Origin: Symbiodinium natans
Lineage: Eukaryota > Sar > Dinophyceae > Suessiales > Symbiodiniaceae
Assembly (NCBI GenBank): GCA_905221605.1
Contig: CAJNDS010002179.1
Coordinates: forward strand, 949,026-1,013,025
Length of the DNA stretch: 64,000 nt
Direction of reading: 5' to 3'
In this document: one piece after another, positions 23,131 to 34,510 of the stretch
Position numbering within the stretch: position 1 is the first letter of the stretch
Layout: every line of letters starts with the position of its first letter
The notes under the pieces: generated by a model
Databases searched by the model: none
What the model saw: the letters and a program-made list of their open reading frames with translations, nothing else
Told to the model about the DNA's origin: nothing
Translations under genes and position numbers: made by a program

Positions 23131-23469
23131 CTGCGTTTGGCATACTACGACTGACCCCGGCGGTTTAGGGTTTCGGGTTTCGGGTTTCGGGTTTAGGGTT
23201 CAGGGTTCAGGGTTTCCAGGATGTTTGAAGGCATGGCTGCTAAGTAGAACCCGCGTCGCGGACAAAGCCCATAGGCAAAAGGCCATGGCGTCCATCCCGT
23301 GCCGCTTGCTATGGTCCGTTACCGTTGGGGATCAGACTCCTTCCACGCGTTGAAGACATCCGAAACCCTAAACCCTAAACCCTAAACCCTAACCCCTAAA
23401 CCCTAAACCCTAAACCCTAAACCGCCGAGTTCAGTTTGTCTCGAGAAAAGGCCCAAAAAAAGAGTGCCT

Positions 23470-23547
23470 GGACAGCACCGTGCAAACATAGGCGGTCAGC
23501 TGCTGGCCCTCGGCCGAGGACTTCTCCTTCAGCAGCCGGCACTTCTC
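23470..23547 (-). CDS. Coiled-coil exon beside a fold-back element (probable)
   Basis: The minus strand reads EKCRLLKEKSSAEGQQLTAY and then VCTVL, starting at an AAGCAG acceptor. The fold-back repeat 23551-23671 ends three bases before it, so that element would form the 3' end of the preceding intron. Confidence 0.4.
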
Positions 23548-23550
23548 CTG

Positions 23551-23671
23551 CTTGGAGCTTCAGGGTACTTCTTAACCCAATTCTGATTGAAAATTAGGGC
23601 ACTCAAGGGGCTTCTCAGTGGCTGAGAAGCACAGTTATTTCTTGGTTTAAGAAGTACCATGAGCCTCCAAG
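23551..23671. mobile_element. Fold-back element with 29-bp imperfect inverted ends
   Basis: The left end CTTGGAGCTTCAGGGTACTT continues with CTTAA, and the right end pairs with it (AAGAAGTACCATGAGCCTCC). The ends combine the CTTGGAG start of family A with the TTCTTAA core of family B. A central hairpin GCTTCTCA-GTGGC-TGAGAAGC is present. Confidence 0.5.
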
Positions 23672-24828
23672 TGTCAGGTTGCAGGTATGCGGTGAACGTT
23701 CCCCTCGCCTAATATTCCACCCCGCCCCCCTACAGTACCCCCCAATACTCAATACCCCCCCCCCCCCATATACTCTAGTAACCCTAAACCCTAAACCCTA
23801 AACCCTAAACCCTAAACCCTAAACCCTAAACCCTAAACCCTAAACCCTATCCTGCCGCACTGTGCAGCGAAGGGAAAGGACTGAAACGCACGCGGCTGCA
23901 GCATCCCTAAGGGCCCGCACCAGGGTCTCCCCCTAAACCCTAAACCCTTTAAACCCCAAACCCTAAACCCAATAAACCGCAAACCCTAAACCCTAAACCC
24001 TATACCCTAAACCCTAAACCCTAAACCCTAAACCCTAAACCCCAAACCCCAAACCGCCAACCCAAAACCCTAAACCCTTTGAAGACAGTTTTTGGAAGGC
24101 ATGTGGGGTCTGGCGCTGGTTGAAGCCAGGGTGCGGCGACACCATTCAGGGCCCGACGTTGTGGGTCCCTCAGGGATTTTTAACCAGAGGTCCTTGACCC
24201 AGCGTACAAACCCTGCGACCCCAACAGGCTAAGACCCCTACACTGTCAACCTGGAGAAATTGGACCCCCAACCAAAAAACCTTGAAGCTCTTGCGCCTGC
24301 AGCAGGTTGCCCTGCTCTCCCTTTGGAGTTGCCCTGGCCGGCCACGAAGTTCGTTAGGGGTTGCTAGGGTTTGGGGTTTCACAAGCTGACCATCCAGTTC
24401 GCGGGGACGTTGCATGTCCTTCAAACTCCGTTTCCGGCATTCTTGCCTTAGAGGTTTCTGCGGGGGCTTCGGGTTTGAGGTTGAGCCAGCTGCGTCTCAT
24501 TCCGTCGTAGTGTCAGCAGCAGGGTCGTCGACACCGATGCACGCATGCAAGTCGTACGCGTTAAAAGCCTGGCTGAACCCTACGTATAGAGCTTTGTCCA
24601 CTTTATTCCGTCCCCAGTTAACCTGCTCTGAGACAAAATCCTAAACCCTGAACCCTAAACCCCAAACCCTAAACCCTGAACCCTCGACTCTTTCGGCAAG
24701 CGCGGAGTGTACTCCAACTTGCCATGGTCCGCGTGTTGTGCGTGGTGCAGACTCCTCAGCCAGGGAGGCCCTCGGGATCATCTTGAATTTTAAGAGCCTC
24801 GAAGATGCGGGCTTGCATATATGTGTAT
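23671..24828. repeat. CCCTAAA arrays and unassigned sequence
   Basis: CCCTAAA at 23782-23850 and 23933-24080 with CCCCAAA variants. A TTTAGGG-free part (24090-24640) shows only short frames. No recognised gene. Confidence 0.7.
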
Positions 24829-25012
<184 letters not shown>

Positions 25013-25894
25013 ATACATGAACATACATATTCATATCGATATGATATGTATTTAGATATTTGTCTCATGTCATCTATCTTTGTCTATATCTTTAGCTATG
25101 TACTTCTGAGAACAGAGAGGTACATGTTCGAGGGTTCCCCCCTGCATGAGGGTCTCCGACGTGCTCCGGGGGTCCCAGTGTCCATGATCTAGGACACTAG
25201 GACATTTTTTTCTCGGAGCAGGTCGTGGGGGGTTTACGATTTTTGGGGTTACCTTAATAAGGGGCCCTGATTAGAAGGGAGTCCTACTATGCGGGGGTCT
25301 ATTTTGGGGGTCCCCTATTTTCGTAAGCCCCCTCGTCTCGCGACCCTCGGCGGTGTGCTGGCCTCTCCTTCGGGGCGAAAAGAACCCCCCAAAGCATGGA
25401 CTGCACGGCAAAGGCCGCCGCAAGCTCGAGAGCACTCAGAAAAGTCGTGGCACACTCCGCCCTGTGATCTGGAGCTTGGGGGCTGTATTTCGGACTCTGG
25501 GGATTGTAGGACGATGACATTGCTGACGATCTGGCATCTGCAGGCTGTCGTATTGGATCTTCAGAGCCGAGTGTGGACGTAGGCAACATTGTGCCTTTGA
25601 AGAGGTTCCAACCAACGTCGGTCGAAACCGCAAGAGCCATGCCCTACCTCCTAAACCCGGAAATGCAGTGCAGCTGGCCGCTTTTGGCGGCGATGCTACA
25701 TGCGAAGATTAAAATCGAGCGCCCAGCCTGCAACCCGGTGATTGCTGTTGAGGCTTCATGGCTTTGTTTTGGTTAGTTTCGTGGGTTCCAGGCGGATGAC
25801 TCGGGACCGGCCTCAGGACGTGCATCTCTGACGATCAAGAGTATGCCAAACAGTATTGACATGGCGTTGAAAGGGGCCCGCTCGAGCGGCATAT
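25013..25894. other. No gene recognised
   Basis: Contains GGGGTCTATTTTGGGGGTCC followed by CCTATTTTCG (25295-25325), which resembles the reverse complement of 35440-35490, so a further dispersed repeat is likely. 3' flank of the prominin-like gene. Confidence 0.4.
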
Positions 25895-28510
25895 TTAGAC
25901 TGTCTGAGATACCACAGGCGCCTCGCCACCCCCCTCTTTCAGGACCCGGTCGGCGTTGTCCCTCGAGATCTTCCACGGGACGATGGTGAGGATCGCGATG
26001 CAGAAGCTCAGGAGGCCGCTAATGACGTAGCTGTTCGCGATCAGGCGGAAGCCGTTCATGCCGCGGTAGCACATGTTGTCCGTCAGGCCCTGCCAGAAGT
26101 TGCGCATGAAACCACAATTCAGCATGTCAAGCAGGCCCACCACCGGGGCGATGATGTCTGTCTGGACAAGGTCCTTCATGTCGGTGATGATGTCATCCAG
26201 CAGGCTGGCAGTGATCTCGTCGAAGTACTCGAAGGTTTTCTGGATGTCCTGCTCGGCACCCTTGACGAAGGCGCTGAACTCGGCGAGGGTGCACTTCCGG
26301 GTTCTTCTGTAGACGTTGCCGTCGGTGTGGAGGCAGGTATTCTGCCAGGTGCCACTGCCATCCTTGAACATGTTGCGCGGGTAGCATGGCGTCACGTCTG
26401 TCGGGCTGGTGATGATGTAGGTGCAGTCGAACACTTCCGCCGTATTCATGACTTGCTTGACGTCTTGGAGGAAGGCAGCTGCAGCCTGGCATCCGGGCTC
26501 AAACATGGCCATCGTCAGGTTGTTGTTGCAGGTGCCGCCGGTGAGGGATGGGCATGTTCCGGTCATAGGCGTGTCCATGTAGTAGGACAGCGGCGGAACG
26601 TCATTGCCACTCACAGTAAATCCGTCCGAGGCCATGGCAGTGATCCCGGGAACGGACTGGCCGCCAAGCTCACCGAGGTCTTCGCTCAAAGACACGTTCG
26701 CACAGGAGATGCTGTTCACCAAGTAGGCCTTGAAGGGGCTCGTCGAGCCCATAACGTCCTCCAGCATCTCGGCGTAGGTGCCCGAGGCCGCAATCTTGGA
26801 CTCCACAGGAAGGTACATGGCCGCCATGTCCAGAGCTCCAATCATTGCGAGCAGCTCTTGCGTCTTGGTGTCCTGGGCAAGAGAAGGGGCACTGCCATCT
26901 CCTGCCAGGGAGGCCTGGGCGTTGTCGATCTGCTGCATGATGGGATCCAGGGCCACAGCAAAGAGCTCTTGGCGAATGGTCGAGGTTCCGTTGCCGCTCA
27001 TTGCAGGGATGTCGACGATGTCTGCCAGATTGCGGCTGAAGCCGGGGTTGAACTCGGGATGCGTCAGGCTGAAGCACCTGTCTGCAATCTTGAGGGCCAT
27101 GTCGACCGAAGGTGGGACGTCTTCACCCACTGCTGCCATGAGGGACGCGCCGCTTTCCTGGTTGAAGTCGATCATGACCAAGCAGAGACCACTTCCGAAC
27201 ATAGCGACGACCACCAGGATTCCTGAGATCAGAAGAACGAAGAAGGCGTAGAAGCAGGCACTCAGCGAGACGCAGCCAGTGCAGAACCGGACGCAGCAGT
27301 GATCAGCTTTCTCGCCCTGCTGGTCCTTCCAAGACCACAGGCCCAGAGCGATCAGTGCGCCCACGGCCAGAAGCAGGTAGAAAGCAAAGAAGAGCAGCAC
27401 GGCTGGCTGCAACATGGACTTCTCGCCAGCGACCATCTCAGTGGATTTCTGGAAGCCGTCGGGTTGGACGAAGAAGCCCACCTGCTCGATGAAGGCATCC
27501 TTGGCCGCCTGGATGGGTTCCATCGCCTGCGTGATGGAGACGCGGAGGTCTTCGGCAGCCTGTCCCTGAAGATTCTCTTCGATCTTGCCACGCAGTTGCG
27601 CCATGGCTTCGCCTGTGCTGGATGCGAAGACGCCGTTGACTTCTCCCAGGACAGTTCCCAGGGTCTCACACACCTGGCACTTGTGATACATGGTGGGGGA
27701 AGTAGCGTCGTCCGGATTCGACACCGGGTCGATGTTGAGCGGGTTGTTCATCATGGTCTCCAGGGCGCTGATCGTGCCACTCGCAAGGTTCACAGCCAGC
27801 TGAATGTCCTCCGTTCGCGCGATGATGTTGTTCAGGGATGTGAGGAAATCAGAACCTGGGTTGAGGATGGTCGCAAGTCCGTTGAGTGTGTTATAGGCTG
27901 GCAGGAGCCCGGTGAAGTTGTACGCTGGAGCTCCCGCCACGGCGTCCTCGATCAGCGTGGCGGCCGAGCATGCCGTGCCGGAGATTCCGTTGTCAATGTT
28001 CTGCGCACCCGCCATGGATGTGGAGACCATGATGACTGCGGCCACGCCGAATGCGACGAAGAGGAGCCACAGGATGGCCTTGAAAATCTTGCCGGTCCTC
28101 CACTTGCGCTGGCAGCACGGGCAGCACACCCGGCAGAGGCAGGGGCAGCAGATGAAGCAGCAGCAGCAGAGCGAGAACACGAGGGTCAAGATAGAGAGGA
28201 CCAGAGCGAAAGCCTTGCCGATGACGAAGCCCGGGTCTGCGATCTCCTGAAGCTTCTCTGAAAGCTGGCCAGGGGTGTCGCCATTCTGGCGGGCATATCC
28301 CACTTCCTCGATGAGCTGAAGGACGAAGTTATCCGGACCACCAGCGCCGTTCTCGAGGTCCTCGCGCGCCGCGCCCACGTCGAGCTCGGGAAGCGTGTCG
28401 AGGACTGCGCAATACTTGTCCACAGTCACGGCCGCCTGGTCAAGGACCTCATCATCGGTTTGACCGACGGCGGCCGCCAGGACGGCAAGGATCGACAAGA
28501 GCCGCATCAT
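25895..28510 (-). CDS. Prominin-like five-pass membrane protein (871 aa), intronless
   Basis: The protein begins with a signal peptide (about residues 1-16, MMRLLSILAVLAAAVGQ). It has five predicted membrane segments at about 97-125, 142-166, 370-394, 412-445 and 823-848, separated by two large extracellular loops. The first two segments are joined by a striking Cys-rich stretch (12 Cys between 115 and 133). This layout, the Cys-rich first turn and the length match the prominin family (CD133; about 850 aa), which marks membrane protrusions and cilia-associated membranes and binds cholesterol in animals. The loops carry several N-glycosylation sequons (NFT, NGT, NNLT, NVS). The frame has no intron over 2.6 kb, unlike the tubulin gene, which may point to retroposition. 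An 8-nt match to the spliced-leader end (28561-28568) lies 50 nt upstream of the ATG, but 8-mers of this kind occur by chance here. Family call by topology; role in the organism unknown. Confidence 0.85.
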   Translation of the reverse strand: MMRLLSILAVLAAAVGQTDDEVLDQAAVTVDKYCAVLDTLPELDVGAAREDLENGAGGPDNFVLQLIEEVGYARQNGDTPGQLSEKLQEIADPGFVIGKAFALVLSILTLVFSLCCCCFICCPCLCRVCCPCCQRKWRTGKIFKAILWLLFVAFGVAAVIMVSTSMAGAQNIDNGISGTACSAATLIEDAVAGAPAYNFTGLLPAYNTLNGLATILNPGSDFLTSLNNIIARTEDIQLAVNLASGTISALETMMNNPLNIDPVSNPDDATSPTMYHKCQVCETLGTVLGEVNGVFASSTGEAMAQLRGKIEENLQGQAAEDLRVSITQAMEPIQAAKDAFIEQVGFFVQPDGFQKSTEMVAGEKSMLQPAVLLFFAFYLLLAVGALIALGLWSWKDQQGEKADHCCVRFCTGCVSLSACFYAFFVLLISGILVVVAMFGSGLCLVMIDFNQESGASLMAAVGEDVPPSVDMALKIADRCFSLTHPEFNPGFSRNLADIVDIPAMSGNGTSTIRQELFAVALDPIMQQIDNAQASLAGDGSAPSLAQDTKTQELLAMIGALDMAAMYLPVESKIAASGTYAEMLEDVMGSTSPFKAYLVNSISCANVSLSEDLGELGGQSVPGITAMASDGFTVSGNDVPPLSYYMDTPMTGTCPSLTGGTCNNNLTMAMFEPGCQAAAAFLQDVKQVMNTAEVFDCTYIITSPTDVTPCYPRNMFKDGSGTWQNTCLHTDGNVYRRTRKCTLAEFSAFVKGAEQDIQKTFEYFDEITASLLDDIITDMKDLVQTDIIAPVVGLLDMLNCGFMRNFWQGLTDNMCYRGMNGFRLIANSYVISGLLSFCIAILTIVPWKISRDNADRVLKEGGGEAPVVSQTV

Positions 28511-30785
28511 GGTGCAGGGGCCCCTTCTTGCCTTTCAAAGATGACTCCCCGGTGCCGTTGCTTGAGCCGTAGCCGGGCGCTCTTCCTTGAGCCTGGGAAC
28601 CTCAGCAGCAGCCCTCAACCTCAAACCTTCCATCCCTAAACACCTCGAATGCGAACCCCCTCCCCACTGCGAACCCCCCTCACCCCCCCCCCCCTCTTGT
28701 GGTACAGTAAGTGCTACTACAAGGCTAACAAGCTGACCCAAAACCTCGAATCTAGATCATGGTTGGGATAACAATGAAAATTAGTTACCCTTAAGCATAT
28801 AAAATGTTGTCCCACTACGACAAAGGAATGCCCTCCCACGCGAAAGGCATCGGCCGCCTGCAGGGCCCTTCAGCGCCCAGGGGATCGAAGAGGTTCCTCG
28901 GGGGCTGGGGCTTGACACGTTCCGGGTTTGGGCACCAGGGTCTACGGTTTCAGGGGTTTAGGGTTTAGGGTTTAGGGTTTGGGGTTTAGGGTTTAGGGTT
29001 TAGGGGTTTGGGGTTTAGGGTTTAGGGTTTAGGGTTTAGGGTTTAGGGTTTAGGGCTTTTTTTGGCACCCGACTAGCCACAGCCCAGCGGGGTCGCTAAG
29101 TGGGTCTCGGAAAACCGAAAGAAGAATCCCAGGGTAAGACTTAGGCTCACCACGGGAAGTTGCCATTGGCATTCAGGGTAGGAAATGTTACCGTCAAGGT
29201 GGCCTCCCGCATCCTCAACCAGATCACACACCGGAAACAGCATTCCCATTCAGGGAGGTGTGGGAGGTAGACCCTTAAACACTAGCAACTCTACTTTGGT
29301 CAGGCTCGACGGCTCAATGAAGACAGCTATACACAACGCTTACCAACCAAAATGCCAAAGAAGCCCTCCCCCAAGCCTGACCTCGCTATGGCTTGCAGCT
29401 TTCCTCATGGCCTTCCCCTTGCAGGCCCATCAAGGCTCGGACGGGGCGGCGTATCTATGCGGCATAGGCTGTTCCACTGCCCTCTTTCTTTCCCAGCCAA
29501 CCCTTCACCCTTCAACATACCCATAGCCCTAACAACCGCAGCAACATCAGACACAAGTTGTTGAGGGGGGCGGATCAGCTATGCAGTGCAGCGCCATGAG
29601 TGTGGGGCTTGCAAAGGGACCATTTCCTCATGGCTTCATCAGGATGGGCCGAACATGTTAGGGAGTACCCCTTACCCTACCCCCCCCCAAAGCATGCCTT
29701 AGGTCCTTACTCGGCTCATCCCTGGATGGTCTGCAGACCTTTAAAGGTGGCCCGCAATTGTGCATCTCAAAGGTGAATCGCCCGGGTATAGTCCAATTTA
29801 CATTCTAGGCCCGCCTGTGGCCAGTGCATAGGTTCCACATCTTCCCACGATTCCCCCGTCCCTGCTTGTGGAGGCTGCTTGTGTTCAGCCCCCGCGCGGC
29901 TTGAAAGGTGCCGCGCGACTGGTACATAAGGGGTCGAAGGAGTTATCTCGAGAGTCAATCATGAGTTCCCTACACAACATGTAACAACACACTAAGCTCC
30001 ACGACCCCTACTTGTGCACGTCCAGTTCCTCAGCCACTGTGCTGCACTGCCGTTCTGCCCCTCTCCCTGATGACACAAGATGACAGGATTAGTGTACACA
30101 ACAACCCGGATATGGTTTGGGGAGAGCGACAGGGCGGCCCGAATGTGCGAAATAGTACATTCCGTAGCAACAAGTCGTTCTGGGGTCTCAGGAACTCAGT
30201 CTATGCCCGCCTGTTTTTAGGGTTTAGGGTTTAGGGTTTTCGAGATTAGCACAGGCAGGTTCGAGGCCCCTTCCGGGCTCCATGGGGTTTAGGCTGTGGG
30301 TCTGCAGGCAGAGCGCTTGCCAAGAACCTGAAGAAAAGCTAGAGTCAGAGACCCTAAGACCTAAACCCTAAAAATTTAACCCTAAACCCTAAACCCTAAA
30401 CCCTAAACCCTGTCATTCCCTGCCGCCAGGCTGCGTGACCTTGTGGATGAGAAGCTTCTCGAGCTCGCTGTGTGTCACCTGGGCTTCTCGAGCTCGCTCC
30501 CCACGGCTCCGCGACTCGGAATTCGGTCAGTTTGGGGTTGTAATGGCAACCATAAACCCTCAACCCCAAGCTGTGGCAAAACCAAGGCACCTCTAGCTGA
30601 AGCCCCGAATGATCGTGGTTTTATCTTCCAGCCAGGCCTGCTACCTGCCGGTGCGCACCTGCCTAAACACCTTTTTTGAAACCCTAAACCCTTTTTCTGC
30701 ATCCGGGCTATGATGTCCTGGCCGGAAAGTCTCAACCCTTAACCCTAAACCCAAAACCCTAAATCCTAAACCCTACACCCTAAGT
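28511..30785. other. Gene-poor stretch with TTTAGGG arrays
   Basis: 5' flank of the prominin-like gene, then a TTTAGGG array at 28950-29055 and smaller tracts at 30210-30240, 30362-30412 and 30735-30780. No gene recognised apart from a possible exon at about 30425-30470. Confidence 0.5.
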
Positions 30786-30789
30786 CTCT

Positions 30790-30866
30790 TGCCAGGGCGC
30801 CCGCAGGATCCTCTGGAAGTAGGCTTGCGCCTCAGGGGACACCGTGCGCCGGATGATCTCACAGGC
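30790..30866 (-). CDS. Probable exon, product unknown
   Basis: After a GAGAG acceptor the minus strand reads ACEIIRRTVSPEAQAYFQRI and then LRAPWQ. A second island at about 30425-30470 (VTHSELEKLLIHKVTQPGG) lies downstream on the same strand, with CCCTAAA repeats between. They may be neighbouring exons of one gene whose introns hold telomere-like repeats. Confidence 0.4.
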
Positions 30867-32619
30867 CTCTCACAGGGGTTGGGCAGGGTTCGGCTTGAGG
30901 TTCTTGGCGCTTTCTCTTGGCGAATTGGGGCAATTTTTGGGGCGATTTCGGGCAAGTGGGGCGAGCGCGAAATGCGGGGCTCAAGCCGAGGTTGATGGAA
31001 CGGAGTGCGCGGAGGCAAGCAGCCCGTGGGGGTTTTGCTGTTCGGTCTTTCCTTCGGGCACCCTAATTCGAAACCTAAACCCAAAAAACCCAAACCCTGT
31101 TTTTTGCATCTGGACTCCTTGCCCCAGACCCTAAACCCCAAACCCTAAACCCTTTTACCCCAAACCTGTTGGGTTCTGAAATTCTGTTGTGCCTTGGAGT
31201 CTGGGCCCGGCCTGCTCTTGTGCACTGCCTGGGTCCAGGAATACCTGAGATGCGGCGGTCCCTCCATCGGGGCTTGGAGGTGTCAGGAGGGGTCAGGGGA
31301 AGGGAAGGTCACAGCTTGAGGTTTGATAAGGTGACAGCATGCGAAACAACAGGCAAGTACACCGTAAGTCGCTTTGAGAAACGATGACTGTGCACTTCGC
31401 CAAACTTGCGAACTTGAACCGCAAACCCTGACGTCCCAGTGTTCCGACACATCGGGACGGGCTGAGGGGCCATGGCTGACATCCGCTTTACTCTGCCCTT
31501 TGCCTGCTTCCGTGACTTCTGGGCCGCTGAAACAAGTCCGCAACCCTCAACTCCCCCCAACCCTCACACGTGTGCGCCAAGGGCACACGTGTGTGGGGCC
31601 ACTGCGCAGGGGCGGGGAATGCCAAGTCCGCAGGCCCCAGCGGCGCCATAAGGGACAAGAGCTGTTGTTTTTTTGTCTATTTTATATATTATCAATTTTC
31701 TGTTTTTTTTTTGTTTGGGGGGGGGGGGGGGCTGGGGCGTTGGAGGCTTATGTTGCTTGGGCTTGGACTGTTGAGGGTTTTACGAAATTCTTGCAACCTG
31801 TGTAGACTGGATTCGTGACTACATCACACTGCAAGTACCACCAGCTTCAAGGTCTCTCCACGACTCCTCCACTGAACTGTAAAACTTTATCTTCCAAGCC
31901 GTCCGTGGAAAATCATGGAATCATGGAAGCTCAACGTCCCAAACCCGCCGCACTGCTATGTGCAACCCCAAGAAACACAACTAGAACCATGGACGCGAGC
32001 AGATTCCTGTACAGCTCAGAGATATGACACAGCTTGTAGTCCATATCACTCCACGGCCCCAACTCATCTTCTTCGTGAACGGCCGGCTCTCTTCGCCAAG
32101 GACATGCAAGAACCCAACTCATCATTCATGAGGCTTCTAAATGACGATGCGAAGCCTCCTAAAGCCAAAAGCACCCAAAACTCTGTTTTTGAAACTAGCC
32201 GCCCTCTCAACTCTCATCCCCAAAGCCTGAATCTACAAAACTCAAGCTCCCAAGCCCCCTGCAAAAAACAAATCAGCTCCCACATACCCAGCAATATGGG
32301 CCCTCACCCCGGCATCGCGAAGCCACCCCGGCTGTTCTGCGACAGGACAGGATGCACAAGAAGGCTTTTTTGGCTGCTGGGCCCAAGCTACATTCCAGAA
32401 TACTGCAGGCAGCTCCAGCTGCAGCAACCACCCACGCCAGCACGAACCTGGTCTAAAGATTCTCGAAATGCCCTAAACCGTAAACCCTAAGCCCTGAACC
32501 CTAAAATCTTCAATTTCAACAACACCCCAGTGCTCGGCACAAGACACCTTGGCCAAACCCAAGGGAAGCCGGGAGTGCCTCTTGGCCCATGCGGAAATCC
32601 TCATCCGACCTCCAGTGTT
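30867..32619. other. No gene recognised
   Basis: Short open frames on both strands, one CCCTTTTTGCATCC-type word (about 31095) and a T/G homopolymer patch (31700-31730). The longest plus frame (31915-32490, 191 aa) shows no domain, repeat or splice support. Confidence 0.4.
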
Positions 32620-32930
32620 GAGTTGAGGGTTTAGGGTTTAGGGTTTAGGGTTTAGGGTTTAGGGTTTAGGGTTTAGGGTTTAAGGTTTAGGGTTTAGGGT
32701 TTAGGGTTTAGGGTTTAGGGTTTAGGGTTTAGGGTTTAGGGTTTAGGGCTTCTGCGGCACCATCTCCAAAGGGCGAACATCGGGCGCCATGGCTTAGGGT
32801 TAGCCTAGCGTCTCGGGTTTGGGGTGTAGGGTTTAGGGCCAAGCATCCCGAGACTTGATTCCGAACCCCCTTTCCCTAAACCCTAAACCCTAAACCCTAA
32901 ACCCTAAACCCTAAACCCTAAACCCTAAAC
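32620..32930. repeat. TTTAGGG array then CCCTAAA array
   Basis: About 18 TTTAGGG units (32620-32748), a short spacer, then eight CCCTAAA units (32875-32930), so the arrays face each other. Confidence 0.9.
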
Positions 32931-33106
32931 CGGGCCCTTTTTTGGGCAAAGAATCTAAGGCATACCCAAAATGCTGTAGAATCTCCTCTGTTAGCGAACC
33001 TTGCCTTGGCCCCCTTTAATTTTGGGAAACCCCACACATCAGCTCGGCTCCTGGCCGAAAGCTTTCCTCGTCGCCCTCCTCGTCCTCGTCGTCCTCCCCA
33101 ACCTGT

Positions 33107-33139
<33 letters not shown>
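33107..33139. repeat. Run of 33 G
   Basis: An uninterrupted G homopolymer. A T19-G19 block lies at 33583-33620. Such runs can form G-quadruplexes and are also prone to assembly error. Confidence 0.9.
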
Positions 33140-33140
<1 letters not shown>

Positions 33141-34080
33141 AGGTTTCGAAACTCGCACCCATGTCAGCAGTCGCTCTGCAGCTGGCTGTCGCTGGTGGAA
33201 CCGAAACTCCTTTTGCGAGGCCCTCACTACATCAACCTCAAATCACGAAGACTTGCGGGCAAAGACACGGGCAATGAGAGATGACTGGTAGATGCAAAAA
33301 AAGCACAGCAAAGACGCAAAGACGGAGAGCGCTTGTAAGTAGGGAATTCGGGAGAAACTTGTACCCAGCCGGCGGAGGTGCGCCCCTACTGAACCCTTAA
33401 AGGGAGAGGGAGAGGGAGAGGGAGGTGGAGAGGGAGGTGGAGAGGGAGGTGGAGAGGGAGGTGGAGAGGGAGAGGAAAACGCACCAAACAAAGGCTGAGG
33501 CCACCCTGCCTCACTCCCAAGATGCGAGTCCTGCACAAGAAGCTGGTGATGTTTTTGGGGTGATTTCGGGTGATTTCAGGTGTTTTTTTTTTTTTTTTTT
33601 TGGGGGGGGGGGGGGGGGGGCGTTATTGAGGATTTAGGGTTAAGGTTTCGACTCCCACACAGGCAAGGCATGAGGGTTTAGGGTTTGAGATTTAGGGCTC
33701 AGGGTTTCGGGTTTAGGTTGTAGGGCTTAGATTCATCTCATCGGTTAAACGGCTTAAGGTTAGGGTGTAGGGTTTAGGGCGGTTTAAGGCTGAGGGATCA
33801 GGGTTCAGGGTTTAGGGTTTACGGTTAAAAATTTAGGGTATATTTCGGGCTTGAGATTTAGGATTTAGGATGGGTTCTAGGGCGTAGGGCTCAGGGTTAA
33901 GGGTTGAGGCTTATTACTGAAGACTCGATTGTTGAATCAGCCGTGTGCGCTGTGTCTGCCCCAACCCAGACAGCCCAATACCCCTTAATAAAGGATTCCT
34001 TATTTAAGGCATTTTGGGCTCTTTGGGAATTTTGCCCAAACCCATGCTGGCAGCCCGGGCGAGGGAATCTAGAGCTCACG
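33140..34080. other. No gene recognised; diffuse TTTAGGG-like sequence
   Basis: GAGGTGGAGAGG repeats at 33405-33475 and degraded TTTAGGG units at 33635-33910. Confidence 0.5.
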
Positions 34081-34257
34081 CGTCGTAGCAGTCGTAGTAG
34101 TCGTAGTAGTCGCAGTAATCGTGCATCGTCGTCGTCGTCGAGTAGGAGTAGTAGGAGTAGTAGGAGTAGTAGGAGTAGTAGGAGTAGTAGGAGTAGTAGG
34201 AGTAGTAGGAGTAGTAGGAGTAGTAATTAGGAGTAGTAGGAGTAGTAGGAGTAGTAG

Positions 34258-34314
<57 letters not shown>

Positions 34315-34510
34315 CAGCAGCAGCAATAGAAGCAGCAAGAGAGTTGTAGGAGTAATAGCAGTGGTAGCAGTAGCAGTTGCAGTTGTAGTCATAATAGCAG
34401 CGAAGCAGCAGAGGAGTAGCCGCGGCAGTAGTAGCCGGAGTAGGAGTAGGGGCAGGAGAAGCCGCAGCAGCAACTTGCAAATGTTGTTGCCGTTGCAGTT
34501 GTAGTTAGTG
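34081..34510. repeat. GTA/AGG trinucleotide and GTAGGA repeats
   Basis: Arrays of AGTAGG and (AGT)n with AGC variants over about 400 bp. Long Ser, Val, Leu and Thr frames are artefacts. Confidence 0.95.

Noticed and set aside
26327-28261. Plus-strand frames of about 300 residues opposite the prominin-like gene
   Set aside because: Antisense shadows (His/Arg/Gly-rich) of a clear membrane-protein frame.
28561-28568. GGCTCAAG upstream of the prominin-like gene as a spliced-leader relict
   Set aside because: Only 8 nt; the same 8-mer occurs elsewhere in the window (for example near 10256, 30980 and 60293), so it is not significant.
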